This document shows positions 18,510 through 29,646 of a stretch of DNA of 64,000 nucleotides, one piece after another. The DNA comes from Halopseudomonas sabulinigri (GTDB lineage Bacteria > Pseudomonadota > Gammaproteobacteria > Pseudomonadales > Pseudomonadaceae). Numbering within the stretch: position 1 is the stretch's first letter; each line of letters opens with the position of its first letter. Position numbers and translations under genes: made by a program. Under the pieces are notes generated by a model, which was not told the DNA's origin, made no database searches, and saw nothing but the letters and a program-made list of their open reading frames with translations. The stretch spans positions 62,001 through 126,000 of the forward strand of contig DRHT01000051.1 in assembly GCA_011053055.1 (NCBI GenBank), read 5' to 3'.

Positions 18510-19907
18510 TCAGAACAATCGATTTAACCCGTCCAGTGCCGCAACCCGGTAGGCCTCGGCCATAGTCGGATAATTGAACGTAGTATTGACGAAGTAGTTG
18601 ATACTGTTAGCTTCGCCTTTCTGGCTCATGATTGCCTGGCCGATGTGCACAATCTCAGATGCCTGGTCACCAAAACAGTGAATACCCAAGACTTCCAGCG
18701 TATCGCGATGGAAGAGTATTTTCAGCATCCCCACCGGCTCGCCACTGATCTGCGCACGCGCCATGCTTTTGAAAAAAGCCTGGCCGATCTCATAGGGCAC
18801 CTTCTCGCTGGTTAACTCCTGCTCGGTTTTACCCAGCGAGCTAATTTCCGGAATAGTGTAAATACCCGTTGGTACGTCATCGACGAAGCGCCAGGCGTCG
18901 TTACTGACGATATTGCCAGCAGCCGAGCGACCCTGATCAAAAGCCGCGCTGGCCAAACTTGGCCAGCCAATCACGTCGCCTACCGCGTAAATATTGGGCA
19001 CCGCGGTGCGATAGTTCTCATCGACACTGAGCTGACCGCGACCATTAGGGTGCAAGCCGATGTTCTCCAGACCAAGACCGTCGGTATTACCAGTACGCCC
19101 ATTACACCAAAGCAAGGCATCAGCTTTTAGCTTCTTACCGGATTTGAGATGCAGGGTTACGCCGCGGCTTTCGGTGCCTTCAATCTTCTCGTATTCTTCA
19201 TTATGTCGAATCAACACACTGTTGTTACGCAGGTGATAACTCAACGCATCTGAAATCTCGTCATCCAGAAAGCTCAGCAGCCGTTCTCGGTTGTCGATCA
19301 GGTCAACCTTTACACCTAGACCGCAAAAGATCGATGCGTATTCGCACCCAATCACTCCCGCACCATAAATAATCAAGGTGCGCGGCGTGTGATTCAAACG
19401 CAGGATGGTGTCGCTATCGTAGATACGCGGATGGCCGAAATTCACGTCCGAAGGACGATATGGGCGCGATCCAGTGGCAACAATCACCTCTTTGGCGATT
19501 AGTTTTTCCACTACACCGGTGTTGTTGACCAGTTCGATGGTGTGCTCATCGGCGAAACTGCCTTTACCGAAAAACACGTCCACGCGGTTACGCGCATAAT
19601 AGCTGGTACGCGAAGCAACCTGTTTGGCCATCACCTTTTCAGCACTTTTCAGCACATCTGGAAACGGAAACCAGCGAGGATCACCGATGGCCCGAAACAT
19701 CGGGTTGGTGTTGAATTGGATGATCTGCTTGACCGAATAACGCAACGCTTTTGACGGGATGGTACCCAGGTGAGTGCAGTTACCGCCTACTTCCTTGCGC
19801 TCCTCCACCACAGCCACTTTGCGGCCATGTTTAGCTGCATTCATCGCAGCACCTTCACCCGCAGGGCCTGAACCCAGCACCACCACATCGTAGTTATAAA
19901 CAGCCAT
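18510..19907 (-). CDS. sthA: Soluble pyridine nucleotide transhydrogenase
   Basis: Flavoprotein that moves reducing equivalents between NADPH and NAD+. The 465-residue protein has FAD motif [16 protein letters not shown] near residue 11, the altered redox loop [15 protein letters not shown] (single Cys, as in SthA), NAD motif [14 protein letters not shown] and [13 protein letters not shown]. The lost second redox Cys separates it from lipoamide dehydrogenase and glutathione reductase. It lies just downstream of nqrM but after a 66-bp gap. Confidence 0.95.
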   Translation of the reverse strand: MAVYNYDVVVLGSGPAGEGAAMNAAKHGRKVAVVEERKEVGGNCTHLGTIPSKALRYSVKQIIQFNTNPMFRAIGDPRWFPFPDVLKSAEKVMAKQVASRTSYYARNRVDVFFGKGSFADEHTIELVNNTGVVEKLIAKEVIVATGSRPYRPSDVNFGHPRIYDSDTILRLNHTPRTLIIYGAGVIGCEYASIFCGLGVKVDLIDNRERLLSFLDDEISDALSYHLRNNSVLIRHNEEYEKIEGTESRGVTLHLKSGKKLKADALLWCNGRTGNTDGLGLENIGLHPNGRGQLSVDENYRTAVPNIYAVGDVIGWPSLASAAFDQGRSAAGNIVSNDAWRFVDDVPTGIYTIPEISSLGKTEQELTSEKVPYEIGQAFFKSMARAQISGEPVGMLKILFHRDTLEVLGIHCFGDQASEIVHIGQAIMSQKGEANSINYFVNTTFNYPTMAEAYRVAALDGLNRLF

Positions 19908-19973
19908 TCAGTCGGTTCCTTGTATCACACAGACAACACGCATAAAGAGAGTGCCACAGACAGCAAAACGCCC

Positions 19974-20216
19974 CTAGTCGACCTTGGTGGCATCCCGGGC
20001 TAGCTCAAATTCCTGGCTACGCGGCTGCACACCGGCATTGACCGTGGCCTCTTCACATTTGGTGGTGTCACCCCCGCAAATCCCGCAGGACTTATCGAGG
20101 CCCGTCGCGCCAATACCACCACAGGAACCCGCGATCGGCTTGCGACCCATCATTACGCCAACGGCCATACCGGCCACAATCAGCAGCATCAAAGGGAATA
20201 CCAAAAGCCAAACCAT
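19974..20216 (-). CDS. nqrM: Na+-NQR maturation protein NqrM
   Basis: An 80-residue protein with one N-terminal membrane helix and a Cys-rich segment (SCGGIG...SCGICGG...KCEE) giving four Cys. In Vibrio, NqrM is needed to build the iron centre between NqrD and NqrE. A GAGGAG lies 6-7 nt before the ATG. It follows apbE by 3 bp, the standard end of an nqr operon. Confidence 0.92.
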   Translation of the reverse strand: MVWLLVFPLMLLIVAGMAVGVMMGRKPIAGSCGGIGATGLDKSCGICGGDTTKCEEATVNAGVQPRSQEFELARDATKVD

Positions 20217-20219
20217 GGT

Positions 20220-21242
20220 TTACTCCTCGCTCTTTGCAAGAGCATTAAATTGTGGGGTGCCTTTGGAAATAAAGGCCTCCCCCTCACGAATAACAAAAAA
20301 AGCTGGGATTTTATGCTCTACTGCGTACTGCCAGCCGCGATCCTCACCCATGATCATCAACAGCGTAGATAGGCCGTCCGCTTCTGCGGCTGAATCATCA
20401 AGTACGGTGACAGCCGCGAGCTTGTGCATCACCGGATGACCAGAACGGGCATCAAAGGTATGCGAGAAACGCTGCCCATCAACCTCGTAATAATTGCGAT
20501 AGTCACCTGAAGTAGAAACACCCTCACCGTCCAGTGCAAGGATCATTTGCGCCACGCGCTCATCATCTCGCGGCTCTTCTATAGCGATTCGCCACGGACG
20601 ATTACCGGGTTTTTTTCCCGCTGCCTTGAGCTCACCGGTGATTTCCACCATATAGTTTTTGACGCCATAGGTAGCCAGGCGTTCCACTACCCGATCAACC
20701 ATATAACCAGCACCCACGCTGCTTAAATCGAGTGTCAAAGCAACGTCTTTACACAACTGACTTTCATCATTGATGTGCAGATGCTGCTGCCCCACCGTAA
20801 GCATTACCTGCTGCAGTTGATCAGGATGTGGCATCTGATGCTGCTCGCCGCCGTGGAAGCCCCAAAGCTTGAGTAGCGGCGCCACGGTGATATCGAAAGA
20901 GCCTCCGCTGTCAGCGTGAAAGTGGTCAGCTAACTGAACCATATCCAGCACTGACTCAGGCATCGTCATACAGGTTCCAGCGGGGGATGCGTTGAATCGG
21001 GCCAAGTCAGAATCGGTGCGCCAGTTCGAAGCTTCGCTGTCGAAGCGCGCAAACATGCTTTCGATTTCTTCCTGTAGCGCCTCAGGTGCCGGCGACTCTT
21101 CAGTCGGCACCCACTTGATCGAATAGGTGCTACCCATGGTCGCCCCATACATCTCGGAAACCGGGTCGACAGAATTGAAACAGCCCGTTAGGGCTGCTGC
21201 CAAGGCAACAGCAATAACGGGCCGGACCAAGCCAAGGCGCAT
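20220..21242 (-). CDS. apbE: FAD:protein FMN transferase ApbE
   Basis: Transfers FMN from FAD to Thr residues of NqrB and NqrC in the periplasm. From the ATG at 21242 the product has 340 residues with a lipoprotein signal (ALTGC, Cys21). MGSTYSIKW, LDLSSVGAGYMVDRV and the flavin/Mg region GVSTSGDYRNYYEVDGQRFSHTF (in parts) are typical. The longer frame from 21263 would overlap nqrF by 20 bp and put seven extra residues before the signal peptide, so I reject that start. It is part of the nqr transcript. Confidence 0.94.
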   Translation of the reverse strand: MRLGLVRPVIAVALAAALTGCFNSVDPVSEMYGATMGSTYSIKWVPTEESPAPEALQEEIESMFARFDSEASNWRTDSDLARFNASPAGTCMTMPESVLDMVQLADHFHADSGGSFDITVAPLLKLWGFHGGEQHQMPHPDQLQQVMLTVGQQHLHINDESQLCKDVALTLDLSSVGAGYMVDRVVERLATYGVKNYMVEITGELKAAGKKPGNRPWRIAIEEPRDDERVAQMILALDGEGVSTSGDYRNYYEVDGQRFSHTFDARSGHPVMHKLAAVTVLDDSAAEADGLSTLLMIMGEDRGWQYAVEHKIPAFFVIREGEAFISKGTPQFNALAKSEE

Positions 21243-21243
21243 A

Positions 21244-22467
21244 TCAGCCGCCAAAGTCATCAAGCAGAATATTCTCAGGCTCTACCCCCAAATCCTGCAG
21301 CATCTTGATCACCGACGCGTTCATCATCGGCGGCCCACACATGTAGTACTCACAGTCTTCTGGCGCTGGATGCTCCTTCAGATAGTTTTCCAGCAAGACA
21401 TTGTGGATAAAGCCCGTTGGGCCTTCCCAGTTGTCTTCCGGCAGTGGGTCAGACAGCGCCAAATGCCACTCGAAGTTATCGTTCTCAGCTGCCAGCGTAT
21501 CGTACTCATCGACGTAAAACGCTTCACGCAATGAACGCGCACCGTACCAGAAAGTGATTTTGCGCGTGGAATGCAGACGTTTGAGCTGATCAAAAATGTG
21601 CGAACGCATAGGCGCCATACCGGCACCACCGCCAATAAAGACCATTTCGGCATCGGTATCCTTGGCAAAAAACTCACCGAACGGACCGTATACCGTGACC
21701 TTGTCACCCTCGGTAAGACCAAACACCCAGGACGACATTTGACCCGCTGGCAGATCATCACGGCCAGGCGGCGGCGAAGCCACACGAATATTGAACTTCA
21801 CCAGACCGCGCTCTTCCGGATAGTTAGCCATGGAGTAAGCGCGGATCACGGTCTCATCTACCTTGGACGTATAGCGCCACAGGTCGAATTTATCCCAGTC
21901 GCCACGGAACTCAGGCTGGATGTCAAAATCCTTATAATTGACAGCGTGCGGCGGGCATTCCAGCTGCACATAACCGCCAGCGCGGAAATCGACGCTCTCG
22001 CCTTCCGGCAGTTTAAGCGTGAGTTCCTTAATGAAGGTGGCCACGTTGGGGTTGGACTCAACCGTGCATTCCCACTTCTTAACGCCGAAGACCTCTTCCG
22101 GCACTTCGATTTTCATATCCTGTTTGACCGGAGTCTGGCAGGACAAGCGCCAGCCTTCTTTGGCTTCGCGCTTGGTGAAGTGTGACTCTTCAGTGGGCAA
22201 CATCTCGCCGCCGCCACTTTCGACAATGCACTTGCACTGCGCACAGGTGCCGCCGCCGCCACAGGCGGAGGACAGGAAGATGCCGTTGGCAGACAGCGTA
22301 TTCAACAGTTTCGAGCCGGCCGCTACGGTCACAGTACGTTCGCCATTCACCTCAATGGTGACGTCGCCACTGCTTACCAGTTTCGAACGGGCAATCAGAA
22401 TGATGGCAACCAGCGACAATACGATGGCTGTAAACATCCCGACGCCCAGAAAGATTTCCATGTTCAT
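21244..22467 (-). CDS. nqrF: Na+-NQR subunit F, NADH-oxidising
   Basis: NADH-oxidising subunit that feeds electrons from FAD to a 2Fe-2S centre. The 407-residue protein has one N-terminal membrane helix, then a ferredoxin domain with [14 protein letters not shown] and a later Cys in RLSCQ. The FAD domain ([11 protein letters not shown]) and NADH domain ([18 protein letters not shown]) follow. A GAGGAG lies 9 nt before the ATG. Confidence 0.97.
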   Translation of the reverse strand: MNMEIFLGVGMFTAIVLSLVAIILIARSKLVSSGDVTIEVNGERTVTVAAGSKLLNTLSANGIFLSSACGGGGTCAQCKCIVESGGGEMLPTEESHFTKREAKEGWRLSCQTPVKQDMKIEVPEEVFGVKKWECTVESNPNVATFIKELTLKLPEGESVDFRAGGYVQLECPPHAVNYKDFDIQPEFRGDWDKFDLWRYTSKVDETVIRAYSMANYPEERGLVKFNIRVASPPPGRDDLPAGQMSSWVFGLTEGDKVTVYGPFGEFFAKDTDAEMVFIGGGAGMAPMRSHIFDQLKRLHSTRKITFWYGARSLREAFYVDEYDTLAAENDNFEWHLALSDPLPEDNWEGPTGFIHNVLLENYLKEHPAPEDCEYYMCGPPMMNASVIKMLQDLGVEPENILLDDFGG

Positions 22468-22483
22468 CAGTTACAGCTCCTCT

Positions 22484-23095
22484 CTACAGTTGCACGCCGG
22501 AAAATGACATGAAACCTAGCGACATCAACCCAACAGTAACGAAGGTGATGCCCAGGCCACGTAAACCATCAGGCACATCGCTGTACTTGAGTTTTTCCCG
22601 GATACCCGCCAAAGCAATGATTGCCAGCGCCCAGCCGATACCGGCACCAGCGCCATAGACCACACTTTCACCAAAGGCATAGTCACGCTCTACCATGAAC
22701 AGCGACGCACCCATGATGGCGCAGTTAACGGTGATCAGTGGCAAGAACACGCCCAAGGCGTTGTAAAGAGCAGGTACAAACTTGTCGAGCAGCATTTCGA
22801 GGATCTGCACGATGGCCGCGATCACACCGATATAGCTGAGCAGACCCAGGAAGCTCAGGTCAACGTTCGGCAGGCCAGCCCAGGCCAACGCGCCATCTTT
22901 CAGCAAATAGGTATAGATCAGGTTGTTGGCAGGCGTAGTGATCGCCAATACGACTACAACAGCAACGCCCAAGCCAATGGCGGTCTCAACCTTTTTGGAG
23001 ATGGCGATGAAAGTACACATCCCCAAGAAGAAGGCCAACGCCATGTTTTCAACGAAAATCGCCCGAACCAGCAGGCTTATGTAATGTTCAATCAT
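22484..23095 (-). CDS. nqrE: Na+-NQR subunit E
   Basis: Six-helix membrane subunit of 203 residues, starting [20 protein letters not shown]. It pairs with NqrD, and the Cys in [10 protein letters not shown] is one of the ligands of the intramembrane iron centre shared with NqrD. Spacing is 3 bp to nqrD and 16 bp to nqrF. Confidence 0.96.
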   Translation of the reverse strand: MIEHYISLLVRAIFVENMALAFFLGMCTFIAISKKVETAIGLGVAVVVVLAITTPANNLIYTYLLKDGALAWAGLPNVDLSFLGLLSYIGVIAAIVQILEMLLDKFVPALYNALGVFLPLITVNCAIMGASLFMVERDYAFGESVVYGAGAGIGWALAIIALAGIREKLKYSDVPDGLRGLGITFVTVGLMSLGFMSFSGVQL

Positions 23096-23098
23096 GGC

Positions 23099-23770
23099 TT
23101 ACATAGCCTCCTTCATCGCGCGAGTCTGCGGCGCCATCTTGAATTCCGCTGCTTCAACTTGATCAGTTTTCCAGGATCGTAGACCCCAGATGAGCAGACC
23201 AATAATAAAGAATGCAGACGGTGGCAGCAGTAACAAGCCATTAGGCTGATACCAGCCACCAGCGCTAACCACTGGCAGAATTTCGATGCCAAACAGGCTA
23301 CCGGCACCCAAAAGTTCACGTACTGTCGCGACACAGATCAGAATAAAGCTGTAACCCAGACCGTTACCAATACCGTCCAGGAAGCTCATATGCGGCGGGT
23401 TCTGCATGGCGAAGGCTTCAGCGCGGCCCATCACAATACAGTTGGTAATAATCAAACCGACGAAGACCGACAGCTGCTTGCTGATGCCGTAAGCGTATGC
23501 CTTGAGCACTTGGTCCACTACGATTACCAATGACGCGATAATCACCATTTGCACGATCATACGGATCGAGCTGGGGATCTGATTACGTACCACTGAGATG
23601 AAGAAGTTAGACAGCGCCGTTACCGAGGTCAAAGCAATACACATAACCAGGGTAACGTTCAGACTCGTGGTAACCGCTAGCGCAGAACAGATACCAAGGA
23701 TCTGAAGCGCAATGGGATTGTTGCTGAAAATAGGATCAAAGAGCACCTGCTTGGCGCTTGCATTAGCCAT
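23099..23770 (-). CDS. nqrD: Na+-NQR subunit D
   Basis: Six-helix membrane subunit of 223 residues, homologous to NqrE in inverted topology. [15 protein letters not shown] carries the conserved Cys for the iron centre and [12 protein letters not shown] the N-terminal Cys. It follows nqrC by 2 bp. Confidence 0.96.
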   Translation of the reverse strand: MANASAKQVLFDPIFSNNPIALQILGICSALAVTTSLNVTLVMCIALTSVTALSNFFISVVRNQIPSSIRMIVQMVIIASLVIVVDQVLKAYAYGISKQLSVFVGLIITNCIVMGRAEAFAMQNPPHMSFLDGIGNGLGYSFILICVATVRELLGAGSLFGIEILPVVSAGGWYQPNGLLLLPPSAFFIIGLLIWGLRSWKTDQVEAAEFKMAPQTRAMKEAM

Positions 23771-23772
23771 GA

Positions 23773-24552
23773 TTATGCCTCCCCTGCGCGAAGATGATCG
23801 AGGAACTCGCCAAAGCCGTCTTTACCCAGCCAGAAACGCACTAGGTTTTCCACGCCCCGACTAGTCAGAGTGGCACCGGCTAATGCATCAACCTGATGCT
23901 CTGCGTTCGGACTGTTGTTGTCTACGCCGCCCTTAATGACACTGATATCAACGTCACCAGACTCGTCGTATACAACCTTACCAGTCCACTGTTTCTTCCA
24001 GCTGGGATTATCCACCTCACCGCCTAGACCGGGGGTCTCAGCGTGCTGGTAGAAGCCCAAACCCACCACGGTTTTCAAATCGCTTTCCAGCGCCATGAAG
24101 CCGTACAGTGTGGACCACAGGCCATAACCGTGAATCGGCAGAATGACAGTTTCGATTTCGCCCTGCTCGTCTTCAACCACATACACCGTAGAGTAGTAGG
24201 CTTGACGACGGATACTGGCAATATCGACCTTTGGATCCATACGCTGTGAGGTTTCCGGGACTTTGGACGCTTTCTGCTGGTCGTAGGTCAGCGGATCTGT
24301 CGCATCGCTGAACTCACCGGTGCGCAGATCCACAAGCCGCGGAGTAACCTGTTTGAACTGCTCCTGCACACTAACGCCTTCTTTATATAGGCCGGCGATC
24401 TGCAGAATATTGCGCTGTTTGTCTTGCAACTGGTTGGTAATCTGGACTGGCTTGAGCGCTACAGCAGCGGCAGACACCACTACAGAGCACACCAGGCAGA
24501 CCAGAAGCGCAACCGTCAGGGTGCGGAGAACGGATTCTTTCTTACTGGACAT
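23773..24552 (-). CDS. nqrC: Na+-NQR subunit C with covalent FMN site
   Basis: Single-helix subunit with a periplasmic domain of about 230 residues carrying covalent [15 protein letters not shown] near the C-terminus is the ApbE-modified motif and its Thr (GAT) the flavin attachment residue. From the ATG at 24552 the protein has 259 residues ([10 protein letters not shown] then the helix). The frame extends to 24600, but those 16 residues lie inside nqrB and have no family counterpart. It overlaps nqrB by 11 bp. Confidence 0.95.
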   Translation of the reverse strand: MSSKKESVLRTLTVALLVCLVCSVVVSAAAVALKPVQITNQLQDKQRNILQIAGLYKEGVSVQEQFKQVTPRLVDLRTGEFSDATDPLTYDQQKASKVPETSQRMDPKVDIASIRRQAYYSTVYVVEDEQGEIETVILPIHGYGLWSTLYGFMALESDLKTVVGLGFYQHAETPGLGGEVDNPSWKKQWTGKVVYDESGDVDISVIKGGVDNNSPNAEHQVDALAGATLTSRGVENLVRFWLGKDGFGEFLDHLRAGEA

Positions 24553-25756
24553 TGCGTGCAAGCCTCCGTTTGATGTTGGCCTGAACCACAAAGTGGTCAA
24601 TTAGCGGGGCGAACAGGTTGGCGAACAGGATGGCCAGCATCATGCCTTCCGGGAAGGCCGGGTTGACCACACGAATGAGGATCACCATTAAGCCAATCAA
24701 TGCACCAAACAGCCACTTGCCGGTGTTGGTCATAGAGGCAGACACGGGGTCAGTCGCCATGAAAATCATACCGAAAGCGAAGCCACCGACTACCATATGC
24801 CAGTACCACGGCACTGAAAACATCGGGTTGGTCTCTGAACCAATCGAGTTAAACAGCAGACTGGTGGCAATCATGCCGATCATCACACCGGCCACAATGC
24901 GCCAGTTAGCAATTTTCGTCGTCAGCAGTACCGCGCCGCCGATAAAGATGGCCAGCGTGGAGACCTCACCCATAGAACCCTGGATGTTGCCGTAGAAGGC
25001 ATCCCACCAGGTGATGCCTTGGGCAACCACTTGATCGATACCACCGGAGGCCGCCATGCTCAGCGCAGTAGCACCAGCAAAGCCATCAACCGCAGTCCAG
25101 ACCGCGTCACCTGACATTTGCGCAGGGTAAGCGAAGAACAGGAATGCGCGACCGGTCAACGCCGGGTTGAGGAAGTTTTTACCGGTACCGCCAAATACTT
25201 CCTTACCAATCACCACGCCAAAACTGATACCCAGCGCAACCTGCCACAGCGGAATGCTCGGCGGCACGATCAGGGCGAACAGAATGGAGGTAACGAAGAA
25301 ACCTTCGTTGACTTCATGCTTGCGAACAGAGGCGAAGATCACTTCCCAGAAACCACCGACCAGGAAGGTCACCGCATAGACGGGTAAAAAGTAAGCTGCG
25401 CCATGAACCAGATTGTCCCAGAGACTCTCGGGGTTAAAGCCGGCAAACAGTGAGATCAGCGCAATACGCCAGTTATCCTGCGCTGCGAGCATATCTGCAT
25501 TGGCTGCATAGATGCTATTAGCCTGATAACCGATGTTGTACATACCGTAAAAAATAACCGGAAAAGTACAGAGCCATACGGTGATCATCATGCGCTTAAG
25601 ATCGAGACCATCACGCACGTGAGCAGTCGTCTTGGTGACGCTGCCGGGGCGGTAAAAGAAGGTATCGACGGCTTCGTAAAGGGCATACCACTTCTCGTGT
25701 TTGCCACCTTTTTCGAAGTTGTGCTCTATCTTGTCGAGGAATGCGCGTACACCCAT
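24542..25756 (-). CDS. nqrB: Na+-NQR subunit B with covalent FMN site
   Basis: Main membrane subunit of 404 residues with about ten helices. It binds riboflavin and covalent FMN and forms the sodium path. The flavinylation motif here reads [10 protein letters not shown], with Ala where other members have Ser before GAT; the acceptor Thr is kept. An AGGAGG precedes the ATG by about 9 nt. The N-terminal amphipathic part ([13 protein letters not shown]) is typical. Confidence 0.97.
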   Translation of the reverse strand: MGVRAFLDKIEHNFEKGGKHEKWYALYEAVDTFFYRPGSVTKTTAHVRDGLDLKRMMITVWLCTFPVIFYGMYNIGYQANSIYAANADMLAAQDNWRIALISLFAGFNPESLWDNLVHGAAYFLPVYAVTFLVGGFWEVIFASVRKHEVNEGFFVTSILFALIVPPSIPLWQVALGISFGVVIGKEVFGGTGKNFLNPALTGRAFLFFAYPAQMSGDAVWTAVDGFAGATALSMAASGGIDQVVAQGITWWDAFYGNIQGSMGEVSTLAIFIGGAVLLTTKIANWRIVAGVMIGMIATSLLFNSIGSETNPMFSVPWYWHMVVGGFAFGMIFMATDPVSASMTNTGKWLFGALIGLMVILIRVVNPAFPEGMMLAILFANLFAPLIDHFVVQANIKRRLARNVQ

Positions 25757-25759
25757 GAC

Positions 25760-27106
<1,347 letters not shown>

Positions 27107-27237
27107 CTAATCACTAGTTTGGAATCTTTAAGGGCGGACTGCCGGTGCGAAGCACAACAAGCTCTGCGGAATGGCTCTTGGCAACAGACACGGAATCAGG
27201 GCGAGACAGCCACAAACCCCCATCAAAAATCCCGCTA

Positions 27238-27260
27238 AGTATAAAGTTCCTGCCCCACCA
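27238..27260 (-). promoter_or_regulatory. Candidate -10 of the nqr operon promoter
   Basis: On the minus strand TATACT (27243-27238) stands about 140 bp before nqrA. The -35 at 17 bp spacing is weak (TAGTAA). No other good promoter is seen in the 292-bp gap between nqrA and the divergent gene at 27390. Confidence 0.35.
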
Positions 27261-27389
27261 TTACTACTCGACCCTTGGCTTTTTCGGGTTTTAAATAACC
27301 TACATTGATGAAATCTATGACCTTGCATCCCGCATCTACTCTGGGCTTGTCATAGACTGAAACACTGCATCGTTAAAACGGAGACAACC

Positions 27390-27950
27390 ATGCGACCACA
27401 TTACCTGCTACTTGCCGGCCTGCTGCTGTCCTCACCGGCGCTCGCCAGCAACGAACGCATAAACCAGGCCGGCTTCGCTTCCAGCGTGACAACGGAAAAC
27501 AGTAACCAAGTGTTGCCACTGCGCAACACTCACCTGCTTGAATACCTTTTCGTCGATGTCTACAGCGCTGCTCTTTATGCTCCAGCCGACGCAAAGCTCG
27601 AGCAATTGCTGGCCAGCAACTCCGCATTGCGGCTTGAACTCTATTACTATCGCTCGATCAAGCGTCAAGATGTCATCAAGGCCGCCTGGACTGCACTAGA
27701 GCGGCAATATGACACCACAACGCTGGCTACTCTAAAGCCTAGCGTGGATCAGTTGCATGCCAGCTTCAGCGATATTGGTAGCGGCGATCGCTACAGCCTG
27801 ACCCGCACCAGCGACCAGCATCTAGTGTTGCGCCACAATGGGCAAATCACTTTTGAATCCAACGACCGGCAATTGGCCGATGCTTACCTCGGCATCTGGC
27901 TGCGCCCTGATGGCTTATCCGCTGAGTTACGCAGCGCCCTGCTGAACTAA
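27390..27950 (+). CDS. Periplasmic chalcone isomerase-like protein
   Basis: A 186-residue protein with a Sec signal peptide (cleavage near ALASN). The mature region has YLFVDVYSAALYAP and LRLELYYYRSIKRQDVIKAAW, the signature of the bacterial chalcone isomerase-like family. No enzyme activity is established for these bacterial members; some chalcone isomerase-fold proteins bind fatty acids. It is a single gene diverging from nqrA and ends at a strong terminator. Confidence 0.8.
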   Translation: MRPHYLLLAGLLLSSPALASNERINQAGFASSVTTENSNQVLPLRNTHLLEYLFVDVYSAALYAPADAKLEQLLASNSALRLELYYYRSIKRQDVIKAAWTALERQYDTTTLATLKPSVDQLHASFSDIGSGDRYSLTRTSDQHLVLRHNGQITFESNDRQLADAYLGIWLRPDGLSAELRSALLN

Positions 27951-27972
27951 GATCACTCAAACAGCAGACAAC

Positions 27973-27998
27973 AAAAAAGGCGCCTAAGCGCCTTTTTT
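27973..27998. terminator. Bidirectional terminator between chalcone isomerase-like gene and gap
   Basis: Stem GGCGC/GCGCC (27979-27983, 27988-27992) with a CTAA loop, six A before and six T after. With the A-T flanks the stem extends to 11 bp. It serves both convergent genes. Confidence 0.9.
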
Positions 27999-28013
27999 GC
28001 ATTAACCCATCGA

Positions 28014-29453
28014 TCAGGCCGGGAATGCCGGCGGATTGACGTGAGCCATGTCTTCCAGAATCCGCACTACCTGGCAGCTGTAGCCGAACTCGTTGTCGTA
28101 CCACACATAGAGAATGACGCGGTTATCGTTGCAGATAGTTGCCTCTGCATCCACTACGCCCGCGTGACGCGAACCAACGAAGTCGGACGACACCACCTCT
28201 ACCGAGTTAGTGAAGTCGATCTGCTTGTGCAGGTCGGAGTGCAGCGCCATGTGACGCAAATACTCATTCACTTCGTCGCGATCAGTTGACTTTTCCAGGT
28301 TCAGATTAAGAATCGCCATCGACACGTTCGGCGTAGGAACGCGAATTGCGTTGCCGCTCAGCTTGCCTTCCAGCTCTGGCAGCGCCTTGGCAACCGCCTT
28401 GGCTGCACCGGTTTCGGTGATAACCATGTTCAATGCGGCGCTACGACCACGACGATCACCTTTGTGGAAATTGTCGATCAGGTTTTGGTCGTTGGTGTAA
28501 GAATGCACGGTTTCAACATGACCATTGACGATGCCGTACTTGTCATTGATGGCCTTGAGTACCGGCACAATAGCATTGGTAGTACAAGATGCAGCGGAGA
28601 CAATCTTGTCTTCAGGTGTAATCGATGCATGGTTGATGCCGTGCACGATGTTCTTCAGGTCGCCTTTACCCGGTGCAGTTAGCACAACCTGGCTAGCGCC
28701 TTTGCATTGCAAATGCTGAGACAGGCCTGCCTCATCACGCCATACGCCGGTATTGTCTACGATCAGCGCATTTTCGATGCCGTAGCTGGTGTAATCGATG
28801 CTGGCCGGATCGCTAGCGTAGATAACCTGAATCTGATTGCCGTTGGCCGTCAGCGTATTGTTCTCTTCGTCGATAGTGATGGTGCCCTGGAAGGACCCAT
28901 GTACCGAATCACGACGCAGCAAGCTGGCACGTTTGGCCAGGTCATTGGGAGCGCCCTTGCGCACAACAATGGCGCGCAGACGTAAACCATCGCCGGCACC
29001 CGCTTTCTCAATCAGAATGCGAGCCAACAGACGGCCGATGCGACCGAAACCATACAGCACCACGTCACGACCCTGACGGCGCTCGCCAGTGTGGCCGATA
29101 ACGCTGCTCAGCTCATCGCGCAGAAAGGCATCCAGATCATCGTTGCCGCTTTCACGGAACTTTTGAACCAGCCGAGCAAGGTCGATGGACGCAGGCCCCA
29201 GCTCCAGATCCAATAACGCTTTGATCACCGGGAAAGTGTCGTGTACAGAGAGTTCGGTATCGTCAATCTGGCGAGCAAAACGGTGCGACTTCAACAAGCT
29301 GATAACCGAGCGATTGACCAGGCCACGCCCATAAATGGACGTCACCACGTTATGCTCACGGTACAGACGACCGATTAGAGGAATCATGGCTTCGGCGGTC
29401 GCTTCACGATCCGTCCAGCTTTCCAGACACTGCTCGAATTGGGCTTGAGTCAC
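28014..29453 (-). CDS. gap: Glyceraldehyde-3-phosphate dehydrogenase, long form
   Basis: Oxidises glyceraldehyde-3-phosphate with NAD(P)+. The 479-residue protein is about 140 residues longer than ordinary GAPDH. A helical N-terminal extension of about 120 residues precedes the Rossmann start VVLYGFGRIGRLLARI. The catalytic Cys lies in SAASCTTNAIVP and the C-terminal part YVWYDNEFGYS is normal. I choose the GTG at 29453 (MTQAQFEQCL) because GGAAGG stands 7 nt upstream; the GTG at 29468 has no Shine-Dalgarno. Long GAPDH of this type is known in Pseudomonas and relatives; the role of the extension is not known to me. Confidence 0.93.
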   Translation of the reverse strand: MTQAQFEQCLESWTDREATAEAMIPLIGRLYREHNVVTSIYGRGLVNRSVISLLKSHRFARQIDDTELSVHDTFPVIKALLDLELGPASIDLARLVQKFRESGNDDLDAFLRDELSSVIGHTGERRQGRDVVLYGFGRIGRLLARILIEKAGAGDGLRLRAIVVRKGAPNDLAKRASLLRRDSVHGSFQGTITIDEENNTLTANGNQIQVIYASDPASIDYTSYGIENALIVDNTGVWRDEAGLSQHLQCKGASQVVLTAPGKGDLKNIVHGINHASITPEDKIVSAASCTTNAIVPVLKAINDKYGIVNGHVETVHSYTNDQNLIDNFHKGDRRGRSAALNMVITETGAAKAVAKALPELEGKLSGNAIRVPTPNVSMAILNLNLEKSTDRDEVNEYLRHMALHSDLHKQIDFTNSVEVVSSDFVGSRHAGVVDAEATICNDNRVILYVWYDNEFGYSCQVVRILEDMAHVNPPAFPA

Positions 29454-29491
29454 GGCTTTACCTTCCACGGCTTGATAACTAAAGGGCGCAT

Positions 29492-29520
29492 ATTATGCTG
29501 TCCACGGCCTCTTGAGGCAA
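29492..29520 (-). promoter_or_regulatory. Candidate sigma70 promoter of gap
   Basis: On the minus strand TTGCCT (29520-29515), 17-bp spacer, CATAAT (29497-29492). The predicted start near 29485 leaves a leader of about 30 nt before the GTG at 29453, enough for its GGAAGG site. Confidence 0.55.
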
Positions 29521-29646
29521 TCATCAGCCCAAAATCAACCAGAGAATGAGCACAGCCGGGCTGACGGCGTTACACTTAGCCCCCTCTGAAACGGCGACGG
29601 ACATACTCAACTCTGCGCCGAAAACATGACTACATGAGCTTATTGC

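Noticed and set aside
27128-27328. 66-codon minus-strand frame upstream of nqrA
   Set aside because: Lies over the likely nqr promoter and leader, with no coding signature.
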